This document shows, one piece after another, positions 44,570-52,787 of a DNA stretch of 64,000 nucleotides. This DNA is from Promethearchaeota archaeon (GTDB lineage Archaea > Asgardarchaeota > Lokiarchaeia > Sigyniarchaeales > SOKP01): positions 1-64,000 of the forward strand of contig JAHPZJ010000010.1 of NCBI GenBank assembly GCA_019058245.1. The letters run 5' to 3'. The position numbers and the translations under genes are program-made. Each line of letters begins with the position of its first letter. Position 1 is the first letter of the stretch. Under the pieces are notes generated by a model that ran no database searches, was not told the origin of the DNA, and saw only the letters and a list, made by a program, of their open reading frames with translations.

Positions 44570-45633
44570 TGAAAAAAATAATTGCAGTCACTCATGGTGA
44601 TGGATGTGGATTAGAAGTAGTAGAAGAAGGGATAAAGATTCTAAAAGCTATTTCTGAATATAGTGATTTTGATTTTGAATTTATAAACGCTCCAGCTGGA
44701 GGTAAAGTTTGGAAAGATTGTGGTGAAAGTCTTCCAGAGAAAACATTTGAAATTATTAAGAATTCTGATGCTTTATTATTTGGTGCTATTGGGCTTCCTG
44801 ATTTACCCCCTGGAATTGCTGAAACTGCAATCTTAAAGATAAGACAAGATTTAGATCTATACGTGAATATGAGGCCAATTAAGTTATATAATCCTCTACG
44901 TGATAGATGCCCACTTAGAGATGAATTTATAGGAAAAGGTATTGATTTCACTATTATTAGAGAAAATACAGAGGGAATATATAAAGGAATAGGAGAAATA
45001 TCAGATGAGAGGGCTGAAAGTGTGATGCTTTATACTAAAAAAGGGTGTGAAAGAATTATGCGATATGCTTGTGAATTTGCAAAAAAGAATGGTCATAAAA
45101 AAATTACATCTGTAGATAAAGCAAATGTTATAAAAGCAAGTCAATTTTGGCGCAATATCTTTCATAAAATTGGGGAAGATTATCCCGATTTAGAGAAAGA
45201 GGATGTCTATATTGATGCTTTTTGTCAATGGTTAATTCGTGCTCCTTATTCTTACGAAACAGTAGTTACAGGCAATATGTTTGGTGATATTACTAGTGAT
45301 GAAGGTGCTTTTCTGATTGGTAGTTTAGGAATGGCCGCCAGTGGAAACATAAATCCAGGAAATGTTTCAATGTATGAACCAATACATGGTTCGGCTCCTG
45401 ATATTGCTGGAAAAAATATAGCTAATCCAATAGGTACTATTTTAAGTATAAAATTGATGATGCAGGAATCGTTTAATTCGCCAGAAATAGGATTTTTAAT
45501 TGAAAAATCTGTAGAAGAAGCCCTTAACGAAGGAAGAACCATAGATATTGAGAATAAAGCTTTTAAGACTCTAACTACGAGAGAAATGGGGGATCTAATA
45601 GTAAAAAAGTTGATAAACTTGCTTAAAAAGTAG
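44569..45633 (+). CDS. leuB: 3-isopropylmalate dehydrogenase (isocitrate/isopropylmalate family)
   Basis: Oxidatively decarboxylates 3-isopropylmalate with NAD. A 354-residue beta-decarboxylating dehydrogenase. Features: THGDGCGLEVVEEG at the start, LLFGAIGLPDLPPG (about 66-79), the substrate-binding RPIKLYNPLRDRCP and FTIIRENTEGIYKGIG (about 128-143), the catalytic VDKANVIKASQFW and the metal-binding NMFGDITSDEGAFLIGSLG (about 237-255), then EPIHGSAPDIAGKNIANP for NAD. Tartrate dehydrogenase-like members look similar, but the operon position supports LeuB. Its start shares a base with the leuD stop. Confidence 0.87.
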   Translation: MKKIIAVTHGDGCGLEVVEEGIKILKAISEYSDFDFEFINAPAGGKVWKDCGESLPEKTFEIIKNSDALLFGAIGLPDLPPGIAETAILKIRQDLDLYVNMRPIKLYNPLRDRCPLRDEFIGKGIDFTIIRENTEGIYKGIGEISDERAESVMLYTKKGCERIMRYACEFAKKNGHKKITSVDKANVIKASQFWRNIFHKIGEDYPDLEKEDVYIDAFCQWLIRAPYSYETVVTGNMFGDITSDEGAFLIGSLGMAASGNINPGNVSMYEPIHGSAPDIAGKNIANPIGTILSIKLMMQESFNSPEIGFLIEKSVEEALNEGRTIDIENKAFKTLTTREMGDLIVKKLINLLKK

Positions 45634-45660
45634 TTTTTTATTTAATTTTAATCTTTTTTT

Positions 45661-46083
45661 CTAAGAATTATTATTATTTTTATCTAACAACTCATTTTTA
45701 AATTTCTTAATTTCCTTAGCTAAATTTGAGTTCAAACCGGGGTGATCTTCTACGGGAAGATCAATTCCCATTATTGGTGCTAAGATCTCTCCTTTCTCGT
45801 TAATTACATCATAATCTTTTAAAATTTTTTTTTTTGTTTCTATTTTTTCATCATTAGATATCCAAAGCATCCCTTTAGGACAATTAATTAAGATCTTTGT
45901 GACTAAATGTATTTGTTTCATACAATTTGGACATTCATAATAGTATTTATCATCAAGAAATTTTTGAATTAACTCTGGATTTAACCACGTATTAATTGAT
46001 GCTTCCCAGATAACCCGAAACGAGTATTTACAGTGAGGACAAATTATTTCAGTACTAGTTAAATGTGTCATAATTCTTTTCAA
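45661..46083 (-). CDS. zinc-ribbon protein, 140 aa
   Basis: A small soluble protein with two CxxC pairs: ICPHCKYSF (Cys15, Cys18) and ECPNCMKQI (Cys51, Cys54), a zinc ribbon with a helix-containing insert. The rest is hydrophilic, with a conserved-looking GEILAPIMGIDLPVEDHPGL. There is no nuclease or regulator motif. It converges on the leucine operon and is divergent from actin with about 80 bases to the operator at 46153. The function is unknown. Confidence 0.7.
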   Translation of the reverse strand: MKRIMTHLTSTEIICPHCKYSFRVIWEASINTWLNPELIQKFLDDKYYYECPNCMKQIHLVTKILINCPKGMLWISNDEKIETKKKILKDYDVINEKGEILAPIMGIDLPVEDHPGLNSNLAKEIKKFKNELLDKNNNNS

Positions 46084-46152
46084 TCTATTTAAAGAATTTA
46101 TATGTTAATTAAATTCCATCTTTTTTTTGTTGTTTATGATCCATAACATGAG

Positions 46153-46183
46153 TGTCACCATATTGTGACAATATTTAAATATT
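46153..46183 (+). promoter_or_regulatory. operator-like palindrome and TATA box of the actin gene
   Basis: TGTCAC (46153-46158) and GTGACA (46165-46170) form a 6-bp inverted repeat with a 6-bp spacer. Directly next comes AATATTTAAATATT (46170-46183), a perfect palindrome with a TATA-like TTTAAATA core. A second TATA-like CTATAAATTA lies at 46199-46208. Transcription starting about 25 bases after the first would begin near 46205. The inverted repeat touches the TATA box, a typical place for a repressor or activator. Confidence 0.5.
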
Positions 46184-46236
46184 ATCGTTTTTATTTTAAC
46201 TATAAATTAATATTAAAAAAAAGAGGTGGTTTTAAA

Positions 46237-47382
46237 ATTTCAGTCAACGGGGATTTTAAAAATAATAGACCCATTGTTATAGATAATGGGACTGGTATAT
46301 CAAAAAATGGATTTGGAGGAGAAGATCAGCCACGCTCGGTTTTTCCAACTGTCATTGGTAAACCAAAGTATGGAAACATCATGCCTGATGTAAAGAATTA
46401 CAGCCGAGAATGGTATGTTGGGGAAGAAGCAATGGAATTAAAAGGGATCATGAATCTACAATTTCCTATTGAACATGGAGTTGTTGAAGATTGGCCAGCA
46501 ATGGAAAGGATATACCATTATACATTCTATACAGATTTAAGAATAGATCCTTCAGAATTTCCTGTATTGTTAACAGAAGCTCCATTGAATCCTAGATCAA
46601 ATAGAGAAAAAATGGCAGAAATAATGTTCGAAACATTCAATGTTCCTGCTCTTTATATCGCAACACAAGCAGTTTTATCACTATACGCTTCTGGTCGAAC
46701 TACTGGGTGTGTAGTAGATATAGGGGATGGAGTTGCACATATTGTGCCAATTTTTGAGGGTTTTGCTCTAAGTCATGCGATACAGAGAATAGATCTAGCG
46801 GGAAGAGATGTTACAACATATTTACAGAGATTATTACGTCAAAATGGATATTCATTTTATACATCAGCAGAGAAACAGATTGTTAGAGATATTAAGGAAA
46901 AATTATGCTATGTTGCTCTTGATCCTGAAAAAGAGATTATGCTCTCAAATAAAGTATCAGGGATGGCAAAAAATTATATGCTTCCAGATGGAGAGACTAT
47001 TACAATTGGACTTGAAAGATTCCTAGCTCCAGAAAGTCTATTCAATCCTTCTGTAGTAGGAAAGGAATTGCCTCCTTTAGATGAAGTAATCGTTGGTGCG
47101 ATTTCTGATTGTGATGTTGATCTTCGAAGAGATTTATATAGTAATATTGTACTCTCAGGTGGTTCCACCATGTTTCCGGGTATTAAAGAGAGATTAACTA
47201 GAGAGTTAAAAGAACAACTTCCTGAATCCATTGATGTAAAGATTATAGCACCGCCAGAAAGAATGTATTCTGTATGGATTGGTGGATCTATTTTGAGTTC
47301 CTTAAAGACTTTTAGTAGAATGTGGGTAAGTCGAAGAGATTACAAGGAAATGGGACCTCAAGTTATCCATCGATGTTTTTAA
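46237..47382 (+). CDS. actin homologue (lokiactin)
   Basis: A full-length actin of 381 residues if started at 46237, close to eukaryotic actin (about 375). Phosphate-1 loop: [16 protein letters not shown]; phosphate-2 loop: [20 protein letters not shown]; adenosine motif: [17 protein letters not shown]; plus the actin-typical [22 protein letters not shown] and [13 protein letters not shown]. It should bind ATP and polymerise into cytoskeletal filaments. A GTG at 46165 lies in the promoter palindrome and upstream of the TATA box, so it cannot be the start. An ATT at 46237, seven bases after the Shine-Dalgarno site GAGGTGG (46223-46229), gives [14 protein letters not shown] and is preferred. 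A small gene follows at once. Confidence 0.93.
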   Translation: MSVNGDFKNNRPIVIDNGTGISKNGFGGEDQPRSVFPTVIGKPKYGNIMPDVKNYSREWYVGEEAMELKGIMNLQFPIEHGVVEDWPAMERIYHYTFYTDLRIDPSEFPVLLTEAPLNPRSNREKMAEIMFETFNVPALYIATQAVLSLYASGRTTGCVVDIGDGVAHIVPIFEGFALSHAIQRIDLAGRDVTTYLQRLLRQNGYSFYTSAEKQIVRDIKEKLCYVALDPEKEIMLSNKVSGMAKNYMLPDGETITIGLERFLAPESLFNPSVVGKELPPLDEVIVGAISDCDVDLRRDLYSNIVLSGGSTMFPGIKERLTRELKEQLPESIDVKIIAPPERMYSVWIGGSILSSLKTFSRMWVSRRDYKEMGPQVIHRCF

Positions 47383-47616
47383 ATGGCTTTATTTAAAATA
47401 AATTATAAAGTGACAATAATTGTGAGAATTAAAATAATTGATGGAATAGCTTGTATTGAACTAGATGATGGAATAATTTTATCTACAAAGGATTTAAAAA
47501 GTGAATTCAAGAAATTGATTATGCCAGACAATTTCACTGATATTCAGGAATCTAAAGAAAGCAAATATTATAATAAGGTTTTGGAAGAAATTAAAAAGAA
47601 ATTTGGAGAAAAATAA
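47383..47616 (+). CDS. small hypothetical protein linked to actin, 77 aa
   Basis: I do not recognise this protein. The ATG follows the actin stop with no spacer, so it is likely read from the same transcript. The protein has an N-terminal beta-strand-like part (VTIIVRIKIIDGIACIELDD) and a helical, charged C-terminus (YYNKVLEEIKKKFGEK). Internal GTG at 47422 is an alternative start. Because it is tied to actin, an actin-related role is possible, but nothing in the sequence proves it. Confidence 0.6.
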   Translation: MALFKINYKVTIIVRIKIIDGIACIELDDGIILSTKDLKSEFKKLIMPDNFTDIQESKESKYYNKVLEEIKKKFGEK

Positions 47617-47673
47617 ATAATTATAATTTTTTTTTATTAAAATAAAGATTAGTCAAGGAGAGGATTCAATAAT

Positions 47674-48912
47674 ATGGAAAAAATGACACAAGCTCTAAAT
47701 GAATTAATAAAGTCAGAATCAAAGACTATTGCTGCCACAATCATTAAAGGTGAAAATGATATTGAGTATTCAACAGAGAATTGGGATATTAGCAATGATA
47801 TTGATGAGATTAATTTAGCTTGGGAATCAGAAGAATATAAAACACTTATTATTTCTAATATTAAATATGTAATTATCCAGCGTACTCCTGAAAGACTTGT
47901 TGGAATTGATCCTTCTAATAAAGGAGGAATTTTAGGCTTTAAAGATGAAGAGAGAAAAGTAATATGTAAGATTGCTCCTGATGGATTAAAGCGATTAGGG
48001 ATGATGGAAGTTTCTCGTATTTTAGGTAAGCTCAGTTCAAAAAAACCATATATTGATTTCGATACCCAATTAGGTAAAGTAGAAGAATTGAAATGGGCAA
48101 CTCCAAGAATTCTTCTTGATGATACAAATAATTTGCAGGAACTAGGATTACTAAAATTTGGATTAAGTATTGAAGAAGCTAAAGTATATTTGACATTGTT
48201 AAAGAGAGGTAAAGAGGGAGCAAAAGTTGGTGAATTAAATGAAGATCTCTCCATTAAAAGAACAACGATCTATCGTATAATTGATCGTTTAATCAGTAAG
48301 AGTTGGGTTATAAAATTACCATTGATGCCCAAAAGTGCGCAAAATTTTATAGCAAGACCCCTAAACGATATTCTCGATGAGAGAATTCAGAAAAAGGAAG
48401 AAGAATTAAAGATTCTAAAGAGTTTTCGCTATATCATGGGTGAGATACTAGAGAATGGATGGATAGATATCTCAGAAATTAAAAAAGATTTTCAATTATA
48501 TAGTAAAAAGGCTTTTGATTTTAACACTCTTGGAATTATGGGGGAGGAAAAGGATTGTGGTCTTATAATCTTTGAATACAATAAAAAAATAAAAGAAGAA
48601 GTAATAATTAAAGCGGCCCTACAACTATCATCCGAAAAAATGAGAGAACCAATACAACCCGATCTTGATAAAAAAAAATTTACAATCCCCGATCTTGAAG
48701 ATATAAAAATAGAAGATACCAAAATTCAAGATTATTTTGGCATGACAATGTATTTCAAATTTAAAGAAGGAACTGAAACGGGAAATAATGTTGGGTTGGG
48801 TTGGATAGTAGCAGCTAGGCATGTAGCTGTTCCTATTAAGAATAAGATCTATGTTGTTTGGGGATCCGAAGAACAATTTCCAATTTTATTAAGTATTATT
48901 TTAAAATTATAA
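47674..48912 (+). CDS. TrmB-type regulator with possible Roadblock-like N-terminal domain
   Basis: A 412-residue protein. Residues about 1-115 (SESKTIAATIIKGENDIEYS, KTLIISNIKYVIIQRTPERL, RKVICKIAPDGLKRLGMMEV) follow the strand-helix pattern of Roadblock/LC7 or longin-like domains. A TrmB winged helix is at about 155-225 (GLSIEEAKVYLTLLKRGKEG, LSIKRTTIYRIIDRLISK), followed by a C-terminal ligand-like domain. If the N-terminal fold is right, this joins a eukaryote-like dimerisation domain to a DNA-binding one. A strong Shine-Dalgarno site, AAGGAGAGG, precedes the ATG. It lies downstream of actin in the same direction. The Roadblock call needs structural checking. Confidence 0.7.
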   Translation: MEKMTQALNELIKSESKTIAATIIKGENDIEYSTENWDISNDIDEINLAWESEEYKTLIISNIKYVIIQRTPERLVGIDPSNKGGILGFKDEERKVICKIAPDGLKRLGMMEVSRILGKLSSKKPYIDFDTQLGKVEELKWATPRILLDDTNNLQELGLLKFGLSIEEAKVYLTLLKRGKEGAKVGELNEDLSIKRTTIYRIIDRLISKSWVIKLPLMPKSAQNFIARPLNDILDERIQKKEEELKILKSFRYIMGEILENGWIDISEIKKDFQLYSKKAFDFNTLGIMGEEKDCGLIIFEYNKKIKEEVIIKAALQLSSEKMREPIQPDLDKKKFTIPDLEDIKIEDTKIQDYFGMTMYFKFKEGTETGNNVGLGWIVAARHVAVPIKNKIYVVWGSEEQFPILLSIILKL

Positions 48913-48922
48913 GATTTTTACA

Positions 48923-49471
48923 ATGACAGCACAAATTCCAGATGAGTTTATTTTGAATGGTGAATCTTTTTCGTTGGTAGGATTAAAGGGTAAAGGGTTA
49001 GTAGAACCTGAGGATTTAGGGATATCACCATATTCCAGTTGCACTGCTTGTTGGCGAGGGTATGTTATGAAATATAATTTTACGAAAAACAAATTAATCC
49101 TTGATGAATTACAGGTTAATGTTGATGATCCTCCAAAAATCAATGGTGTTGAAGCTCAGCAAGAGAGTTCTTTATTTAAATATCATTATAAGAATTTGAA
49201 GCTTCAAACAAACTTTACTGGGAGTATTCTTCTTGCAAAAGACTTTATACAATCTATGTATGTCCATATGGGATTTCAGAGACCCATGGCTTTTAAGACA
49301 GTTGTTGAAATAGATATAAAGAATGGAGAAATCATCTCATTAAAAGATCTGTCTAAAAAGATGGAAAATTTAAGGAAAAAAGATCTATATAAAGGAGCAC
49401 AACCTCAATCTGACTCAAAGAGAGACATTGAAGAATGGGTTAAGCAAACCTTTTCCCTTGATTATGATTGA
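48923..49471 (+). CDS. conserved hypothetical protein, 182 aa
   Basis: The N-terminal half resembles an uncharacterised group seen in bacteria, with the phrase LVEPEDLGISPYSSCTACWR followed by GYVMKYNFTKNKLILDELQV; it is predicted to be beta-rich. The C-terminal half contains LAKDFIQSMYVHMGFQRPMA and a helical end. There is no membrane segment or catalytic motif. It starts eleven bases after the stop of the TrmB-type gene and so belongs to the same unit. No function is known to me. Confidence 0.65.
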   Translation: MTAQIPDEFILNGESFSLVGLKGKGLVEPEDLGISPYSSCTACWRGYVMKYNFTKNKLILDELQVNVDDPPKINGVEAQQESSLFKYHYKNLKLQTNFTGSILLAKDFIQSMYVHMGFQRPMAFKTVVEIDIKNGEIISLKDLSKKMENLRKKDLYKGAQPQSDSKRDIEEWVKQTFSLDYD

Positions 49472-49591
49472 TAATAAGAAAAATTTTAATCTTAAAACTG
49501 ATAAGTATTTTTATTATATTTTTCACAATTCTTTTTTAATTTAGAAATTTACAAATACTTTTTTTCATAAGTATATGAAGTGGAAATTCTC

Positions 49592-50140
49592 ATGGAAGAA
49601 TGGATAAATTCAAAGGGAGAAAGTATACTTAGAGATTATGGGATAAAAAGTGGACAAAACATATTAGATTTTGGATGTGGTTCAGGTGTATATTCTATAA
49701 TTGCTTCAAAAATTGTTGGAGATAAAGGTAAAATTTATGCTCTTGATTACGATGAGAATCCTTTGGAGGAATTATCTGATAAAATTAAAAATCAAAATAT
49801 TTCTAATATTGAAATCATAAAAACTTCTAAAGAGATATCAGTTCCTTTGAATTCTAATTCTATTGATGTAGTATTAATGTACGATGTTTACCATTTACTT
49901 GATAAGGATGAACGAGTTAATTTATTGAATGAAATATATAGGATTTTAAAAATTAACTATGTTATTCTATCTTATTTTGCTATTCATATAGGGTCTTATG
50001 GAATACAATTAAATAAAGTTCAAATATTAATAAAAAAGACTGGTTTTGAATTAATTGAGCAATTTAAACGTCCGATGTTTCATTGGAGCTGGATTGAAGA
50101 AGCAATTGTTTTAAATTATAGAAAAGTAGAAAAAAAATGA
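49592..50140 (+). CDS. class I SAM-dependent methyltransferase, short
   Basis: A compact Rossmann methyltransferase of about 182 residues. Motif I is NILDFGCGSGVYSIIASKIV; the acidic residue after strand 2 is in IYALDYDENPLEEL; a post-I segment reads SIDVVLMYDVYHLLDKDERV; then EIYRILKINYVILSY. The GTG at 49580 is an alternative start; the ATG at 49592 (MEEWINSKGESI) is preferred. A second similar methyltransferase lies just beyond it on the other strand (50199-50729), and the two converge. The acceptor is unknown. Confidence 0.83.
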   Translation: MEEWINSKGESILRDYGIKSGQNILDFGCGSGVYSIIASKIVGDKGKIYALDYDENPLEELSDKIKNQNISNIEIIKTSKEISVPLNSNSIDVVLMYDVYHLLDKDERVNLLNEIYRILKINYVILSYFAIHIGSYGIQLNKVQILIKKTGFELIEQFKRPMFHWSWIEEAIVLNYRKVEKK

Positions 50141-50198
50141 TTTGGCATTCCCACAGTAAATATCTCGATTAAAGGGAATTTCTCAAATTTTGCATTTT

Positions 50199-50729
50199 TT
50201 AAATTTTAATAAAATTGTATTGTTTATCATTACTATAAGCTAATTTAAAGAGTCCTTTGGAAGTAATTAAATCAATTATTTGATCTTCATTATAATGATG
50301 GTCATCAAGACTGAGTATCGAATTTGGCTTTAGAATTCTATAGAATTCTTTTATAATGTTATTTTTATTAGAGATTCCATGAAGTACATCAAAACAAATT
50401 ATTCGATCAATACTCTCATCATCCAATTTGGTATCACAATCTGTCTGAATTGTTTCAATAATGTTATAACCCATTTTTTTTGCTTTCTTTCTCACCTTTT
50501 TCAATGCTAATGGATGAATATCTGCTGCGATAAGTTTTCCCGTTGTCCCTATTTTTTCAGCAGCAGCTAGGGAATAACTTCCTGGACCACATCCATAATC
50601 TAATACTGTTTCTCCTTGTCTAATATCAGCATTTTTAATTTTTATTATAGGATTATGAAATATATCTCGAATTTTAAAGAAAAAGGACATACACTTGAAA
50701 TCTAAATTTGATTGTTTTTTATTCTTCAT
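50199..50729 (-). CDS. class I SAM-dependent methyltransferase
   Basis: A 176-residue methyltransferase with motif I VLDYGCGPGSYSLAAAEKIG, LIAADIHPLALKKV after strand 2, and IDRIICFDVLHGISNKNNII, then EFYRILKPNSILSLDDHHYN. It resembles the convergent gene at 49592 in layout and may be an old paralogue. Its ATG overlaps the end of the AbrB gene upstream, with a Shine-Dalgarno site AAAGGTGATT nine bases before it; that site shows the usual spacing in this genome. It probably forms one operon with the two AbrB-type genes. Confidence 0.85.
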   Translation of the reverse strand: MKNKKQSNLDFKCMSFFFKIRDIFHNPIIKIKNADIRQGETVLDYGCGPGSYSLAAAEKIGTTGKLIAADIHPLALKKVRKKAKKMGYNIIETIQTDCDTKLDDESIDRIICFDVLHGISNKNNIIKEFYRILKPNSILSLDDHHYNEDQIIDLITSKGLFKLAYSNDKQYNFIKI

Positions 50730-51168
50730 TATTTAAATCACCTTTATCATTTTCCTGAATTTCCCCTAAACCACTTCCAAATCCTTGAAATAGTTTTGAA
50801 GCAAAATTTTTCAATCTTGTGGCTTTCATTAGACCAAGTCCTTTATTAAGATCCCCAAATACGAGGATTAAATCTCCAGGATTTATTCTAAAAGACTCCC
50901 GAGCGTCTTGTGGAATTACAATCTGCCCTCTTTCGCCCACTTTAGCAGTGCCAAAATAGTATTCATGCTTTTCAATTTCATTTTTATCGATTTCCAAAAT
51001 TTTTGTAAGACCTAATCCTTTATTTAATTCTCCAAATATATGTATGTCATCTTTAGCATTTATCCCAAAAATCTCTCTTGCTTTAAGAGGTATAACAATT
51101 TGGCCACGTTCACCAACCTTTACTGAACCAAAAAAGTAGTTTCCTTTTTTACCGGGAAATTCAGTTAT
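50719..51168 (-). CDS. tandem AbrB/SpoVT-type protein
   Basis: About 149 residues with two swapped-hairpin AbrB domains: FGSVKVGERGQIVIPLKARE and FGTAKVGERGQIVIPQDARE, each followed by GELNKGLGL or GDLNKGLGL. Two domains in one chain could act as a ready-made DNA-binding dimer. The GTG at 51177 is inside the Shine-Dalgarno sequence AAAGGTGA; an ATA at 51168, five bases later, gives MTEFPGKKGNYFFG and is preferred. Upstream lies the palindromic operator (51197-51224) right after a TATA box, so it probably controls its own operon, which also contains the methyltransferase. Confidence 0.85.
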   Translation of the reverse strand: MTEFPGKKGNYFFGSVKVGERGQIVIPLKAREIFGINAKDDIHIFGELNKGLGLTKILEIDKNEIEKHEYYFGTAKVGERGQIVIPQDARESFRINPGDLILVFGDLNKGLGLMKATRLKNFASKLFQGFGSGLGEIQENDKGDLNNEE

Positions 51169-51196
51169 TTTAATCACCTTTTATAAATCATATTGA

Positions 51197-51241
51197 TATG
51201 ATCATATTCGTATGATCATACGAATCATACTATTTAAAAGT
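51197..51241 (-). promoter_or_regulatory. palindromic operator and TATA box of the AbrB operon
   Basis: Two copies of the perfect palindrome TATGATCATA lie at 51197-51206 and 51211-51220, separated by TTCG. The second is extended to the perfect 18-bp palindrome TTCGTATGATCATACGAA (51207-51224). On the minus strand they follow a TATA-like CTTTTAAATA (51241-51232) and precede the AbrB gene. A protein bound here would block the promoter. AbrB itself is the obvious candidate, by analogy with known autoregulation. Confidence 0.7.
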
Positions 51242-51252
51242 TTTGCTTTTTT

Positions 51253-51720
51253 TCATTCAAAAATTTCAATTTCAGGATGTTCTTTTGCTTCCTTAAATAT
51301 TGGTCCTTTTGCGATAAATCCGATCGCCAAATGACTACCTCTTCCAGAAAGTAAGAGATCATTTTCATTAATTTCAAATGCATTTAAAGTTCTTTCTGGC
51401 AGAATTATACTTTTATCTTCTTGGATTTTTAACCAACAATATTTTTTATTTTTGAATTCGATAATTTCACCCTCAGGTATTTCATAATTAGCTAATGAAG
51501 GATTTTTTTCTATCACTTCATTCATAATTGAATTTCTTAAGATCCTCATGGAACTTAATCCAAATCCACCTGAAGTTTTACTACCTGAAAATAAGATAGC
51601 AGATTTATCAAGTGATAAATTGTACTCTTGAAAAGCTTCGAGAGGAATCTTAATTTTGCCTTGATTTCCTATTATTGACCATCCAAATACATACTTTCCT
51701 CCTTTTACAATTTGAGGCAT
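51253..51720 (-). CDS. divergent AbrB-like protein, 155 aa
   Basis: A diverged paralogue of the neighbouring tandem AbrB protein. The first half reads VFGWSIIGNQGKIKIPLEAF, where GQIVIP is changed to GKIKIP; the second reads YCWLKIQEDKSIILPERTLN. Both end in Gly-rich turns (SGSKTSGGFGLSS, SGRGSHLAIGF) that match GELNKGLGL positions. It may have lost DNA binding and act as a partner or modulator. It precedes the operator and the tandem gene on the same strand, but the promoter between them suggests separate control. Confidence 0.65.
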   Translation of the reverse strand: MPQIVKGGKYVFGWSIIGNQGKIKIPLEAFQEYNLSLDKSAILFSGSKTSGGFGLSSMRILRNSIMNEVIEKNPSLANYEIPEGEIIEFKNKKYCWLKIQEDKSIILPERTLNAFEINENDLLLSGRGSHLAIGFIAKGPIFKEAKEHPEIEIFE

Positions 51721-51912
51721 TATTTATTTTCCAATTTTTTATTAAGTCTTATTATATACCATTATATCAAAAAAATCGTTATTTAATTCATATTTTTTTT
51801 AATACATTGTGAGTATAAAGCTTTCAAATTTTAAAATATCATTAGTGATACTGAAAAAATTCTACAAAGAGTAATAGCTAAGTTGATTCCAGGATGATTC
51901 ATTTCTTCAAAT

Positions 51913-52503
51913 TTAAATTTCATCTTTAATTTCTTTATAAAAATCTATTATTATCTTCTGTCTTTCTTTAGCTATTTCTTTTGTAGCGTCAAGATATAAT
52001 TGGTCTTTCAATTTTAATATTTTATTCTGAAGATGTTTAATTACCTCCTTTATACCACCTTTATTCATTGTTGTAAATGCAATTGTTCTATATAAACCAA
52101 TAGCACCAAGAGCATCCAATTTATCTGCATCAGATAATATTTTTGCTTCAAGTGTCTGAGGATTTGAATTATTTGAAAATGAATGTGACCTAATACTGTG
52201 AATTATATTCTTAAAATCTTCTTGAGACAATCCAATGTCATATGAATTTAAGAATTTTGAAGCCATCTTAGAGGATATTTCAGCATGATTCTTATTAGAA
52301 GTTTTTCTAGTCTTATCTTTTCTTCCAATATCATGAAGTAGTGCAGCAATCTTTAGTATCAGTAAATTAGCGTCTAATTTCTTTCCTAAGTGAAGACATA
52401 ACTTTAGAACACGTTCAGTATGGAAGAACCCATGAATATCATCAGGTTCAGAATTATCAAGAGCGAACTTCCTTACTTTTGATATAATATTCTTATCTAT
52501 CAT
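51913..52503 (-). CDS. HD-domain metal-dependent phosphohydrolase
   Basis: A 196-residue HD hydrolase. The metal-binding residues are in DDIHGFFHTERVLKLCLHLG (about 22-41), ALLHDIGRKDKT (about 52-63, with the HD pair) and LSDADKLDALGAIGLYRT (about 130-147, with the last Asp). This is the order H-HD-D of the family (YedJ/YpgQ-like). It probably hydrolyses nucleotide or related phosphate esters in the cytoplasm. The gene stands alone. The substrate cannot be read from sequence. Confidence 0.88.
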   Translation of the reverse strand: MIDKNIISKVRKFALDNSEPDDIHGFFHTERVLKLCLHLGKKLDANLLILKIAALLHDIGRKDKTRKTSNKNHAEISSKMASKFLNSYDIGLSQEDFKNIIHSIRSHSFSNNSNPQTLEAKILSDADKLDALGAIGLYRTIAFTTMNKGGIKEVIKHLQNKILKLKDQLYLDATKEIAKERQKIIIDFYKEIKDEI

Positions 52504-52787
52504 TGAATAATATTGTTTATTTATACTATTAAATCAATGATAAAATTATAAACAATTGGTCCAAAGATATTAACAGTAAATTAAATAAAATGGGATTAAT
52601 AATTCCGATAAAACACCCTTAAAATTTTTAATAGTCTATTTGATAGTTTCTGAGCTTTTAATATATCATAAAAAAAAGCCTAAGATATACTACAAATGAT
52701 TAAAATCTGAACTTTTATAATAATTAATATTAAATAGATGATTTGTTTCATAAATATACATTAAAGGACATATATAATGTAAATTTA

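Noticed and set aside
46165..46236. 24-residue N-terminal extension of actin from GTG at 46165
   Set aside because: The GTG lies inside the operator palindrome and upstream of the TATA box; no Shine-Dalgarno site; residues are unlike any actin N-terminus.
47649..48254. 201-codon minus-strand frame
   Set aside because: Ser/Pro-rich antisense of the TrmB-type gene, which has a strong Shine-Dalgarno site and clear domains.
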